Counted from the first letter of the stretch, positions 1 through 6,913 are shown. The stretch is DNA of 15,249 nt from Candidatus Undinarchaeales archaeon SRR5007147.bin71 (GCA_014189675.1 DVAE01000017.1:1-15249); one strand, 5' to 3'. Numbers and translations: made by a program. Notes: a model not told the origin generated them from the letters alone.

Positions 1-12
1 CTCTTCCGATCT
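1..12 (+). other. Residual Illumina adapter (artefact)
   Basis: The first 12 bases, CTCTTCCGATCT, are identical to the 3' end of the Illumina TruSeq read-1/read-2 adapter. They sit exactly at the window edge. The natural reading is untrimmed adapter at a contig end, so genomic sequence begins at about base 13. Confidence 0.9.
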
Positions 13-13
13 C

Positions 14-385
14 ATTCTCGAGGAAGGAGGAGTTCTCTTCGCAACCTTGGAAGGAGGAATTGTCAGGAGAACTGAAAATATAATGTGCGGATGGAACTAT
101 AGGAGGAGGGGAGCAGAGCCTGACGAGAGGATGGCTCCAATAGAAAGAGCATTCAGGGTGGCGCCGAAACTATCAGATGTGGAGAGGTATGCAGGAGGAC
201 CATTCGCTGGAGATGAGAGAAATTTCATACAAAGAGCAAGACATTGGAAAATTTATGTAAAGTGTGACAGAAGACGACTGAGAAGGGGAACTGAGGAAAT
301 ATGGAGATTTTTACGAGATAAGAGAACAGAATTAAAACCTCTGAGGATACTACCATCCCAAGATTATCCTGGAGAAGGAAATTAA
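14..385 (+). CDS. Unrecognised basic protein, 5'-truncated
   Basis: The reading frame is open from the contig edge, after the adapter, to a TAA at 383-385. It gives about 123 residues, so the visible part is a C-terminal fragment. The frame continues upstream of the TTG at 47, which is therefore unlikely to be the true start. The protein is rich in Arg and Glu, has a CGWNYRRRG stretch, and shows no signal peptide or membrane segment. I do not recognise the family. The next gene converges on it with directly abutting stop codons (TAA then TTA at 383-388), and a run of seven T follows at 389-395 as a possible termination signal. Protein-like composition and the clean convergent junction argue that it is real. 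The missing N-terminus prevents a functional call. Confidence 0.55.
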   Translation: MLEEGGVLFATLEGGIVRRTENIMCGWNYRRRGAEPDERMAPIERAFRVAPKLSDVERYAGGPFAGDERNFIQRARHWKIYVKCDRRRLRRGTEEIWRFLRDKRTELKPLRILPSQDYPGEGN

Positions 386-395
386 TTATTTTTTT
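386..395 (+). terminator. T-run, possible archaeal terminator for the first gene
   Basis: Directly after the TAA at 383-385 comes TTATTTTTTT. Archaeal RNA polymerase can terminate at such T-runs without a hairpin. The same bases encode the Lys-rich C-terminus of the opposing aminotransferase, so base composition alone could explain the run. Confidence 0.35.
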
Positions 396-1579
396 GACTT
401 GCAGAAATCCTCAAGTTTATCAAATGCATTTTCAAGGGTTTCCATTGGAGGCAAAAACACAATGCGGAAGTGGTCTCCTCCGTACTGCTCACCAAAGCCT
501 GAGCCATGAACAGTTAGGACCTGCTTTTCTTTGAGGAGGTCGAGAACGAATTGCTTGTCCCTGCCCTTATAAGATTCCAACTCTATTTTTGGGAACATAT
601 ACATCGCTCCGTGGGCTTCCGTTACCGAAATTCCCTCAATTTCATTAAGCCTTTTAAAACTGAACTTTGCTCTTTCCTTAAGTTTAGGGAGATAGTCATT
701 AAGATAGCTATGGTCAGACTCCATTGCCGTTTTCAGAGCAAGTTGAGCCGGAGTATTTGTGCTGAGACGACCACGGGCCATCTTATAGCAGGCCTCTTTC
801 AGCTTGTTTATTTCATCGTCAGGACCCTTGAAACCCATATATCCTATTCTCCAGCCAGGGGCAAAGTAGACTTTTGAAAGACCGCCAATAACAATAAAAT
901 TGACATCATCAGAAAGACTTGCAGTACTGACGAATTTTCTGTCGAAGGCTATCAGGTCGTATATCTCATCACATATGATTGGAACATCATTCTCAGCAGC
1001 GATGTCAGTTATTTCTTTCAAGAGCTTTTCAGGATAAAGTGCGCCAGTTGGATTGTTAGGATTTATGACAACAATAGCTTTCGTGTTTTCGTTTACCTTG
1101 CTTCGAATGTCGTCGATATCAGGCTGCCAGCCTTCCTCTTCAATAGTTCTATATTCCACAGGATTTCCACCGTAGAAAGTTGTCAAGGAAATGTAAAGAG
1201 GATAAGAAGGTCCAGGCATAACAACATTGTCCCCTGAACCAACAAGGGAGGCGAAAACCATATTCATCCCCTCAGACGCGCCGGATGTCGGAAGATACTG
1301 CTCAGGTGCAATGTCTATATTCTTGTACTTTTTTTCGCGATTCGCTATTGCCTCACAGACGGCAGGAATTCCTTCAGAATCTCCATAGTAATTGTTTCCA
1401 CCAAGAGCAGCATCGGCAAGAGCATGTTTCAGAAAATCAGGAGTATCAAAATCATATTTGTTAGGATCTCCAATATTTAGCTTCAGAACTTCGTGACCTT
1501 CTTTCTCGACTTCGCGTGCATTGACCACAATTTCGCGAATTGCATAAGTCATACCCTCAACCCTCTTATTTATGTCCAT
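386..1579 (-). CDS. Class I PLP aminotransferase (alanine/aspartate type)
   Basis: This 397-residue enzyme transfers an amino group between an amino acid and a 2-oxo acid using pyridoxal phosphate in the cytoplasm. Fold-type I class I/II motifs are clear: NIGDPN at 35-40, the NPNNPTG loop at 173-179, DEIYD at 204-208, the Schiff-base lysine in GLSKVY at K236, and the phosphate/substrate region GWRIGY at 242-247. The length is normal for the family. Overall it resembles the archaeal alanine aminotransferase group (AlaT-like) more than aromatic or histidinol-phosphate enzymes, but substrate choice cannot be fixed from motifs. A TATA box at 1613-1622 predicts a start site near 1590 and a leader of only about 11 bases, which supports the ATG at 1579. 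It is divergent from the rhodanese operon and transcribed alone. Confidence 0.93.
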   Translation of the reverse strand: MDINKRVEGMTYAIREIVVNAREVEKEGHEVLKLNIGDPNKYDFDTPDFLKHALADAALGGNNYYGDSEGIPAVCEAIANREKKYKNIDIAPEQYLPTSGASEGMNMVFASLVGSGDNVVMPGPSYPLYISLTTFYGGNPVEYRTIEEEGWQPDIDDIRSKVNENTKAIVVINPNNPTGALYPEKLLKEITDIAAENDVPIICDEIYDLIAFDRKFVSTASLSDDVNFIVIGGLSKVYFAPGWRIGYMGFKGPDDEINKLKEACYKMARGRLSTNTPAQLALKTAMESDHSYLNDYLPKLKERAKFSFKRLNEIEGISVTEAHGAMYMFPKIELESYKGRDKQFVLDLLKEKQVLTVHGSGFGEQYGGDHFRIVFLPPMETLENAFDKLEDFCKSKK

Positions 1580-1612
1580 AAATCCCTGCCTCTTTTCGAA
1601 CTTATTCTTGAA

Positions 1613-1622
1613 GATATATAAA
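1613..1622 (-). promoter_or_regulatory. TATA box of the aminotransferase gene
   Basis: On the minus strand this reads TTTATATATC. Its centre lies about 38 bases upstream of the ATG, predicting transcription from about 1590. It lies back-to-back with the rhodanese TATA box at 1643-1652. Confidence 0.6.
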
Positions 1623-1642
1623 GATTGGTGAAAGGAGAATAG

Positions 1643-1652
1643 CTTATATATT
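1643..1652 (+). promoter_or_regulatory. TATA box of the rhodanese-thioredoxin-CcdA operon
   Basis: CTTATATATT is centred near 1647. A start about 26 bases downstream falls on the ATG at 1673, the second in-frame Met, so the transcript is probably leaderless. This decides the start codon: the ATG at 1658 would lie upstream of the predicted transcript. Confidence 0.65.
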
Positions 1653-1672
1653 GGAAAATGCTAAGGCAGAAT

Positions 1673-2296
1673 ATGGGTAAGAATACTAAGATTAATCTGA
1701 ATAGTATTATAATGTTGGCGGTAGTTTTCGGAGCACTTTCCGGAGCCTTGACAACATATTATATTACAAGCGTGCAGACGCCGTCACAGGAAGATTTGAT
1801 AAAATCACACTATGACACGGAAACTGCTGTTCTTGTGAGCCCTCACGGACTAAGAAAGAAATTGGGAGACGGAACAACAGTTCTGGTCGACGTTAGAAGC
1901 CAAGAAGAGTATGAAGAAGAACATATCACAGGAGCACTCAATGTCCCTGCTTACAGAGACAGAGACCATCCAGACTACGGAGCTGTTGAAAGAATCGCCG
2001 TATCTTTTGCAGAAATTAAGGCCGACAATCCGAACAAGGACATTATAATCTACTGCTACAGCATGCCGTGTATGACAGGAAGAAAGGTCGGAAAGATGCT
2101 CGCTGACAGAGGAATATTTGTAAAGGAACTTGCAATCGGCTGGAATGAATGGAGACACTTCTGGACACTCTGGAACCACGAACACGAGTGGAATATAACG
2201 AAACCAGAAGACTTTATAACATCAGGTCCTGAACCAGGAGAAATGTTGATAGAAACTGGATCGGGATGTCCAATTGAAGGCGAATTTGGCTGCTAA
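1673..2296 (+). CDS. Membrane-anchored rhodanese-domain protein
   Basis: This 207-residue protein (from the ATG at 1673) has an N-terminal transmembrane anchor at about 9-31. A rhodanese domain follows at about 55-165, with LVDVRSQEEY at 71-80 and the HITGALNVP strand after it. Rhodanese domains carry sulfur on an active-site cysteine or bind sulfur/thiol substrates. The expected active loop is CYSMPCMTGR (C128 to R137), which holds two cysteines and is longer than the usual six-residue loop, so either could be catalytic. A conserved-looking Trp/His stretch (GWNEWRHFW, then HEHEW) and two more cysteines near the end (C199, C207) follow. The domain probably faces outward. The start was moved from 1658 to 1673 because of the TATA box. 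Its stop overlaps the next ATG (TAATG), indicating translational coupling to the thioredoxin lipoprotein and CcdA. Confidence 0.85.
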   Translation: MGKNTKINLNSIIMLAVVFGALSGALTTYYITSVQTPSQEDLIKSHYDTETAVLVSPHGLRKKLGDGTTVLVDVRSQEEYEEEHITGALNVPAYRDRDHPDYGAVERIAVSFAEIKADNPNKDIIIYCYSMPCMTGRKVGKMLADRGIFVKELAIGWNEWRHFWTLWNHEHEWNITKPEDFITSGPEPGEMLIETGSGCPIEGEFGC

Positions 2297-2679
2297 TGAA
2301 AATATTAACAACTACCATCGTATTGGTCATAGTAATAGTTATTAGTGGATGTACAGGTTCGGTTGAAACTGCTTCCTCAGAACTTGACAGTTTTGCCGAG
2401 TGTATAGATAATAATGAGGTCAAGATGTTTGGAGCTTATACCTGCTCTGTTTGCACAAAACAGAAAGCTCTTTTTGGCGGAGCTTTTGAAAAAATAGAAG
2501 AAGTTGAGTGCCACCCCCGCGGAGAAAACGCACAAACAGATTGGTGCCTCGAACTCAATATTGAAAAGACACCGACTTGGATGAGATTTGAAAACGGAGA
2601 GCTGGTAAAAACAGCAGTTGGATTCCAGACACTGGAAGACCTATCAGAATTTTCTGGATGTCCATTGGAGGTAGAATAA
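2296..2679 (+). CDS. Thioredoxin-fold lipoprotein, VKOR-associated type
   Basis: The protein has 127 residues. A hydrophobic signal is followed by a lipobox-like ISGC, with C19 as the predicted lipidated residue, so it is probably tethered on the outer face of the membrane. The thioredoxin fold is shown by the redox pair in YTCSVC (C50, C53) and by TPT with the cis-Pro at about P93. The pattern of CxxC, then QKALFG, then VEC, then a second Cys (C72, C84), then PTW matches the thioredoxin domain fused to the C-terminus of many VKOR (vitamin K epoxide reductase-like) proteins. Here the domain stands alone and no VKOR is visible. The first ATG overlaps the rhodanese stop, and its own stop overlaps the ccdA start. 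Likely role: thiol-disulfide exchange outside the membrane, with CcdA as electron partner (inference). Confidence 0.85.
   Translation: MKILTTTIVLVIVIVISGCTGSVETASSELDSFAECIDNNEVKMFGAYTCSVCTKQKALFGGAFEKIEEVECHPRGENAQTDWCLELNIEKTPTWMRFENGELVKTAVGFQTLEDLSEFSGCPLEVE
2667..2672 (+). promoter_or_regulatory. Shine-Dalgarno site that decides the ccdA start
   Basis: GGAGGT lies seven bases before the ATG at 2679. It selects that start over the in-frame ATG at 2658, which has no such site. Confidence 0.7.
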
Positions 2680-3386
2680 TGGCCAGCCAGCTCACTATAG
2701 GAATAGTTATTGCGGCCGCCCTTGCAGACAGCATAAATCCCTGTGTTTTCGGAGTTCTCATTTTCCTGATGGGGTATATGTTAACTGCATTCAAAAGCAA
2801 GGCACGGCTTTTAGTAGGAGGATTAATTTATATAGCAACTGTGTATGTGACCTACTTTTTGATAGGTCTTGGAATTCTGTCCGCAGCATATAGCGCAAAT
2901 CTTACGAACTCCCTGTATATGCTAGCTGCCGTAATAGCAATACTTGCGGGAATTCTTGAAGTAAAGGATTTCTTCTGGTATGGAAAGGGACCCAGCCTTC
3001 AGATTATACCAGGAGGTGCTGAGAGGATAAAGAGATACACCTATAAGTTTAGCGAATTCAATGACAAACACCCGGCATTTAACATGGTTCTGGCGGTTGG
3101 CCTCGGAGTTCTTGTAGTATTCGTTGAACTGCCGTGCACTGGAGCTCCCTACCTTGCAATAATCGGTCTGCTCGCAGCCGGAGAGTACTCAAATGGAGTT
3201 CCACTTCTCCTATTCTATAATTTGATATTCATACTACCACTACTGGTAATCCTGGGACTGGTTTACACTGGAAAAGCTTCCAAGCAACTTGAGGCCTGGA
3301 GAAAGAAGCACAGAGGACTTATGAGATTATTTATAGGAATATTCCTGCTGGCCCTAGGAACTTATATGTTCTGGCTGGCTTCTTAA
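2679..3386 (+). CDS. ccdA: CcdA/DsbD-type transmembrane thiol-electron transporter
   Basis: This 235-residue protein has about six hydrophobic segments. CcdA and the DsbD membrane domain pass electrons from cytoplasmic thioredoxin to extracytoplasmic thiol proteins through a membrane cysteine pair. Both cysteines are present in the expected contexts: INPCVFG in the first helix (C22) and ELPCTGAPYL near the middle (C153). The length is normal for CcdA (about 200-240). The start at 2679 is favoured over 2658 because it forms a TAATG overlap with the upstream stop and has a GGAGGT site in front. It is the last gene of the operon with the rhodanese and the thioredoxin lipoprotein. Those two are the natural candidates for receiving its electrons, since no cytochrome c maturation genes are in the window. 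Confidence 0.9.
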   Translation: MASQLTIGIVIAAALADSINPCVFGVLIFLMGYMLTAFKSKARLLVGGLIYIATVYVTYFLIGLGILSAAYSANLTNSLYMLAAVIAILAGILEVKDFFWYGKGPSLQIIPGGAERIKRYTYKFSEFNDKHPAFNMVLAVGLGVLVVFVELPCTGAPYLAIIGLLAAGEYSNGVPLLLFYNLIFILPLLVILGLVYTGKASKQLEAWRKKHRGLMRLFIGIFLLALGTYMFWLAS

Positions 3387-3401
3387 AGTGGAGTGCAAAA
3401 G

Positions 3402-3411
3402 CTTTTTAAAT
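3402..3411 (+). promoter_or_regulatory. TATA-like element upstream of the 145-aa hypothetical gene
   Basis: CTTTTTAAAT is centred near 3406 and predicts a start site near 3432. This transcript would have a short leader carrying the AGGAGG at 3435-3440, unlike the leaderless genes around it. Confidence 0.5.
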
Positions 3412-3444
3412 CAGAAGAGCGTAGAGAAGCTGTAAGGAGGAAAA

Positions 3445-3882
3445 ATGGCAATAATAAGCACAAGATTAACAAAGATATTGGCTAGTGTTAACAAGCCAAA
3501 GAAAGGGACATCAGACTCTATAGAGATATCCAATAAAAACAGCATAGAGAGTGTGAAAAAAGAGAATCTAAAGGGAATTGGAGAAGTTATTGAAGTCGAT
3601 TTTTCCCTTGAAACCCAGTATGAACCAAACATAGGAAATATTGAGATAGAAGGAACTATTATTTATCACGATAAGGATTTGAAAAAGCAAATTGAAGAAA
3701 AGGATGGAAAAGTAGTTCTTCTTGAAGACGCTTTTTTGGAAGTTAACAACACAATACTAGCAATCGGCTCAGTGCAGTCACTTCTTATGGCAAAGGAGAT
3801 GAACCTTCCGTCGCCGATACAGCTGCCAATGGTTGAAGCCACTAAGAAAACAAAGGAAAAGGGTGGAAAAGGATACGCTTAA
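3445..3882 (+). CDS. Conserved-looking hypothetical protein, 145 aa
   Basis: I cannot name this family with confidence. The start is well supported: AGGAGG ends four bases before the ATG and a TATA-like box lies about 40 bases upstream. The protein is soluble, with no signal peptide. A Lys/Ser-rich N-terminus of about 40 residues leads into a segment of probable beta-strands (GEVIEVDFSLETQYEP, then IEIEGTIIYH), then helices with NNTILAIGSVQSLLMAKEM and a PSPIQLP motif, ending in a Lys-rich tail. A strand-rich core plus C-terminal helix is faintly like small chaperone or SecB-type folds, but that is only a shape impression. It stands alone and converges with the SpoIIM-family gene 24 bases downstream. 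Confidence 0.75.
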   Translation: MAIISTRLTKILASVNKPKKGTSDSIEISNKNSIESVKKENLKGIGEVIEVDFSLETQYEPNIGNIEIEGTIIYHDKDLKKQIEEKDGKVVLLEDAFLEVNNTILAIGSVQSLLMAKEMNLPSPIQLPMVEATKKTKEKGGKGYA

Positions 3883-3906
3883 TTAATTTAAGCGGAATTT
3901 CTGAGT

Positions 3907-4692
3907 TTAGCCTAATATAACCATACTTTCTACAAAGGCGCCTGCGAATATGAAGGCTATTCCGAATACTATAAGGTAGAGGCTGTCCGTTATTGTCTGC
4001 CAGAATTGTTCAGAGTGCCAATCTACTCGGAGAAAAGCTATTGAGAGAAGACCTCCAGCAACAGCAGCCAGGAAAAAGCCTGTGAACTCCAGAATTATAT
4101 GCGGTATTGAAGATACCAAAAGACCGGCTCGAGAAAATAATGAAGTTATAAAAACTCCGAGTACTGATGCATTCCAAACAAGAATTATCATAGAACCTGC
4201 GCCGTATATGACTGAGAGGAGCATCAGAGTAAAGAGAACACGCATATTATTCATGAATATTGCCGTAAAAACACTAGTTCCCATAACAAACTTCCCAAGC
4301 GCTGTGGTATAGCTCCCGCCGGAGAATGCTGCGAACTGCTTTGCGAATACGAGACCAAGCATCCATCCAGGAAGAACTACTGCCCAGAGAAGGTAGGAGG
4401 CAGTCATCCCCATAAAGAACATGAAATATATAAGCATAAGATGGGCGTTTCTCTTTATGAAAGACTCTGTACCCTCCATATAGGAACCGACCTGCTGCTC
4501 TATACGCATTATCTTATGAAGGAAGGGAAGCCCAGCAATAGTTGTAAGGAGAACACCGGCAAGGCTGGCGTCGTTTGGGAAAATCATAGGTCCAAGAAAA
4601 ATTCCAATCGTCGAGATACAGGCTCCGAGTATGAAGCCGTACAGTGGATTCCTTTCAACCCACTCAGGACGTATTATGTTTTCAATGACCAT
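3907..4692 (-). CDS. SpoIIM/DUF95-family integral membrane protein
   Basis: This 261-residue protein has about six transmembrane segments. The family hallmarks are visible: an FMNNMRV motif mid-protein, PHIILEFTGFFLAAVAGGLL near 190-210 (related to the usual HGxxE-type signature) and a C-terminal GAFVE. SpoIIM helps septal peptidoglycan remodelling in spore-forming bacteria, but archaeal members have no established function and nothing here implies sporulation. The ATG at 4692 is supported by a TATA box at 4712-4721 that predicts transcription from about 4691, so the mRNA is probably leaderless. It converges with the 145-aa gene and is transcribed away from tRNA-Cys. Confidence 0.85.
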   Translation of the reverse strand: MVIENIIRPEWVERNPLYGFILGACISTIGIFLGPMIFPNDASLAGVLLTTIAGLPFLHKIMRIEQQVGSYMEGTESFIKRNAHLMLIYFMFFMGMTASYLLWAVVLPGWMLGLVFAKQFAAFSGGSYTTALGKFVMGTSVFTAIFMNNMRVLFTLMLLSVIYGAGSMIILVWNASVLGVFITSLFSRAGLLVSSIPHIILEFTGFFLAAVAGGLLSIAFLRVDWHSEQFWQTITDSLYLIVFGIAFIFAGAFVESMVILG

Positions 4693-4711
4693 AGGCGCTG
4701 TAGGGAGAGGG

Positions 4712-4721
4712 AGTATAAAAG
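4712..4721 (-). promoter_or_regulatory. TATA box of the SpoIIM-family gene
   Basis: The minus strand reads CTTTTATACT. The centre-to-ATG distance is about 25 bases, consistent with a leaderless transcript. Confidence 0.6.
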
Positions 4722-4731
4722 TTTTAATAAG
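4722..4731 (+). promoter_or_regulatory. Possible TATA element of tRNA-Cys
   Basis: TTTTAATAAG, centred near 4727, predicts a start about 10 bases before the mature tRNA 5' end. It is a weak match and touches the divergent SpoIIM-family TATA box. Confidence 0.35.
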
Positions 4732-4763
4732 GCAAAAGCAACTAAGACCTGAACAAAAGTATT

Positions 4764-4838
4764 GCGGAGGTGGCAGAACCCGGTTAATGCGCGCGCCTGC
4801 AAAGCGTGTTTTTGAGAGTTCAAATCTCTCCCTCCGCT
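4764..4838 (+). tRNA. tRNA-Cys, anticodon GCA
   Basis: A full cloverleaf folds without an intron. The acceptor is GCGGAGG (4764-4770) pairing with CCTCCGC (4831-4837). The D-stem has three pairs, GCA with TGC. The anticodon stem is CGCGC (4792-4796) with GCGTG (4804-4808) and one G-U pair. The anticodon loop is CTGCAAA, giving GCA at 4799-4801. The variable loop has five T. The T-arm is GAGAG, TTCAAAT, CTCTC (4814-4830). The discriminator base at 4838 is T, as expected for tRNA-Cys, and CCA is not encoded. A T5 run at 4842-4846 may end transcription. Cysteinyl-tRNA synthetase lies about 2.5 kb downstream on the same strand. Confidence 0.95.
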
Positions 4839-4841
4839 TCG

Positions 4842-4846
4842 TTTTT
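4842..4846 (+). terminator. T5 run after tRNA-Cys
   Basis: TTTTT lies four bases past the tRNA 3' end and just before the convergent 676-aa gene. It is a typical place for archaeal hairpin-free termination, but short and unproven. Confidence 0.35.
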
Positions 4847-4851
4847 AGAAA

Positions 4852-6882
4852 CTAATCAGATTCTTCCCAGATTAGGTGTGACCTTCTTCGAGGATATTCT
4901 AGAGCAGGGGCCTCTGGAGACTCTTCTCGAAAGTTCTGGATGTAGCAATAATCACCAGGCCAGCGGAGTTGAGTCCAGTTAAGTTTTTCGAGGAAAAACT
5001 TTAGCCTTTCAATAAAATTCCATTTAGGAAAACGCTTGAATTTCAACTGCTTAAGAAAATCAGGATAGTTAATCTTGTCAAGAGAGTCCAATTCTATAGC
5101 ATCCCCATAAGAAGTTTTGACATCCTCTACAAACCATTGCCTCCCACTAATATAATCATCGAGAACCACTTTTTTAAAACCACATTCTTTTGCATAATGT
5201 ATGACAGTAGACATAACACTCTCCATTATCCCTTTGCGATACGGGAATTTTGGAGATATTTCGATAGAATCTATCAAAAGGACTGGCTTATTCTTTTCAA
5301 ACATTGCGTTCAGATAAATAATCCCAACAGGTTTCACCTTATTGCCAAGGTACATAAGAAGCCTGCAGTGGCCTGCATCTAGGTTATGAGAAAGTGCAGT
5401 AACAAAATGGGCGCCGTGCTCAGCACTAAGACAGTCTTCGACACGATCCCCCATGAAAAGATTATCTGGAAGTTTTCTTTGCCATATCTTGAAACGCAGG
5501 TCAACTTTCTCATACTCCCCTGAGCCAATAATTTTCAGGTTCTGTAGTTCCTTGACACGGCGTTTGTAAAAACTTTCAAGAATTTTACTCCTACCATACC
5601 TATCAGGGTCACGATAATATTCTAGCATAACAGAATGAGACTTAGAAAGGCCATTTAAATCAGAGCGACGGATCATACCCTCTACAAATAGAGAGGACTC
5701 CCCAAGATAAGCCTTTTTGTTTTCAATGAATACACTTCTATAATATTCATCAATGTTATTTCGTATTTTGTAAAGATGTGCCTTCATTCTTGAAACATAA
5801 TCATAGAAAGGACCTTGAAGATTACCAAGATCTTCCACAGATATACCATATTCAGATGATAGCTCTTCGTCGAATTGTTTCTTCCACTTGCGCCTCTCAC
5901 TTGAGCTTAGTCTCCTTTCTGAACCATTTTCGGAAAGACTTTTAGGAGCTGATACACTTATCAGACCTTCGTTCATTAAAGTCTCAATAGATTCACTAAG
6001 TGCCTTTGATACTCTCTGTAGATAAGCAGACGGAGGAAGATTGGCAATATCAAGCTCCATTATTTTTGCTTTTGCATTGGAAAAGGTCCCATCTGGAGAA
6101 AGAAGACGCTGCCTTACCTTAAGGGAGACAGAAGAAGGAAGCTGAGATACCTCATCAAGTATATTTTCCAAATCCATTTCCCTTTTTATTGACTGCAAAC
6201 GGCCATAAAGTGTGTGTATGTTTAAAACTTCATCGGGATAAAAATCACCCATAGTGGAGAGGAGCCTTTCCTTTTTACTTACTTTTTTTCCTCTGAAACT
6301 AACTTTTACATCTCCAAGTTCGGAACGGGCCATACCAAGAACATGGGACTGAAATTTACTGTTAAACTCCTTTGGTTTGTAATGGAAGTTATCCCAGATA
6401 TCTAGGTCTATTCCCACCTTTTCGAGCTTCTTGTTTGTTTTGACAGTTGCCGGATTTTCTGAAACTGCATTGTTGAAGGATTTTTCATTTGTGTAGCCTG
6501 AGCGAATAAGGAAGTCATAGAGAACTATACCTTGGACGCTGGCATTTTCTATTGCCTCCTTTTGCTCCTTTTCTTGTAATATTGAACAGCGAGCAAACAC
6601 AGCAGTCAATAAATCCAAGTGTTCGTCAAGAGTATCATCCTTAGCAGAAATAATGTAATCTAGACCTTCTGCAATATGAGCTTTGAGCTTCTTAGCCCTT
6701 CTTGGATTTAAATGGTCGACTAGGAGTTCAGCGGCATTTATAAGATAGACGAGTTTTTCACTCTCTTCGAACTTCTTTTCTCTGGTATACGCTGCAAGAT
6801 ATCGTTTTCCTGCAAGAAGCTCATTACCCCCTTCTTCTGCCTCTTTAGCAGACTTGGCAAACTCATCAGGACTTTTAGCCAT
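4852..6882 (-). CDS. Large orphan protein with GNAT-like C-terminal domain
   Basis: This 676-residue soluble protein is the largest in the window, and I do not recognise it as a named family. Residues 1-115 are helical with TPR-like character. About 116-460 is mostly helical and charged, with a Ser-rich hinge near 312-330. About 474-585 has the strand-helix order of a GNAT acyltransferase: FMGDRVEDCLS, then GIIYL, then LLIDSIEISPKFPYRKG, a long helix, and KKVVL. The classical acetyl-CoA loop (Q/RxxGxG/A) is only partly kept as PYRKGI, so CoA binding is uncertain. The C-terminal 90 residues are Trp-rich and basic. A TATA box at 6904-6913 places transcription at the ATG at 6882, so the mRNA is probably leaderless. 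It is monocistronic and converges with tRNA-Cys. Confidence 0.85.
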   Translation of the reverse strand: MAKSPDEFAKSAKEAEEGGNELLAGKRYLAAYTREKKFEESEKLVYLINAAELLVDHLNPRRAKKLKAHIAEGLDYIISAKDDTLDEHLDLLTAVFARCSILQEKEQKEAIENASVQGIVLYDFLIRSGYTNEKSFNNAVSENPATVKTNKKLEKVGIDLDIWDNFHYKPKEFNSKFQSHVLGMARSELGDVKVSFRGKKVSKKERLLSTMGDFYPDEVLNIHTLYGRLQSIKREMDLENILDEVSQLPSSVSLKVRQRLLSPDGTFSNAKAKIMELDIANLPPSAYLQRVSKALSESIETLMNEGLISVSAPKSLSENGSERRLSSSERRKWKKQFDEELSSEYGISVEDLGNLQGPFYDYVSRMKAHLYKIRNNIDEYYRSVFIENKKAYLGESSLFVEGMIRRSDLNGLSKSHSVMLEYYRDPDRYGRSKILESFYKRRVKELQNLKIIGSGEYEKVDLRFKIWQRKLPDNLFMGDRVEDCLSAEHGAHFVTALSHNLDAGHCRLLMYLGNKVKPVGIIYLNAMFEKNKPVLLIDSIEISPKFPYRKGIMESVMSTVIHYAKECGFKKVVLDDYISGRQWFVEDVKTSYGDAIELDSLDKINYPDFLKQLKFKRFPKWNFIERLKFFLEKLNWTQLRWPGDYCYIQNFREESPEAPALEYPRRRSHLIWEESD

Positions 6883-6903
6883 ACAACGAAGATGTACCTA
6901 CTT

Positions 6904-6913
6904 GGATAAAAAT
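6904..6913 (-). promoter_or_regulatory. TATA box of the 676-aa gene
   Basis: The minus strand reads CATTTTTATC. The centre is about 26 bases from the ATG at 6882, which fits a leaderless start. Confidence 0.5.

Noticed and set aside
551-877. Plus-strand 108-codon open frame
   Set aside because: It is antisense inside the aminotransferase, with no promoter or ribosome site.
2690-2700. CTCACTATAGG, identical to the 3' part of the phage T7 promoter
   Set aside because: Only 11 bases match and they lie inside the ccdA coding frame at SQLTIG, which is a sensible N-terminus. It is likely chance, not vector.
4441-4752. Plus-strand 103-codon open frame
   Set aside because: It is antisense to the SpoIIM-family gene and runs into the tRNA-Cys promoter region. 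There is no independent evidence for it.
4773-4800. Alternative tRNA fold with CTGC at 4797-4800 as the D-stem partner, implying a very large D-loop or intron
   Set aside because: The canonical fold with a GCA anticodon, five-pair anticodon stem, five-base variable loop and U73 uses every base without an intron.
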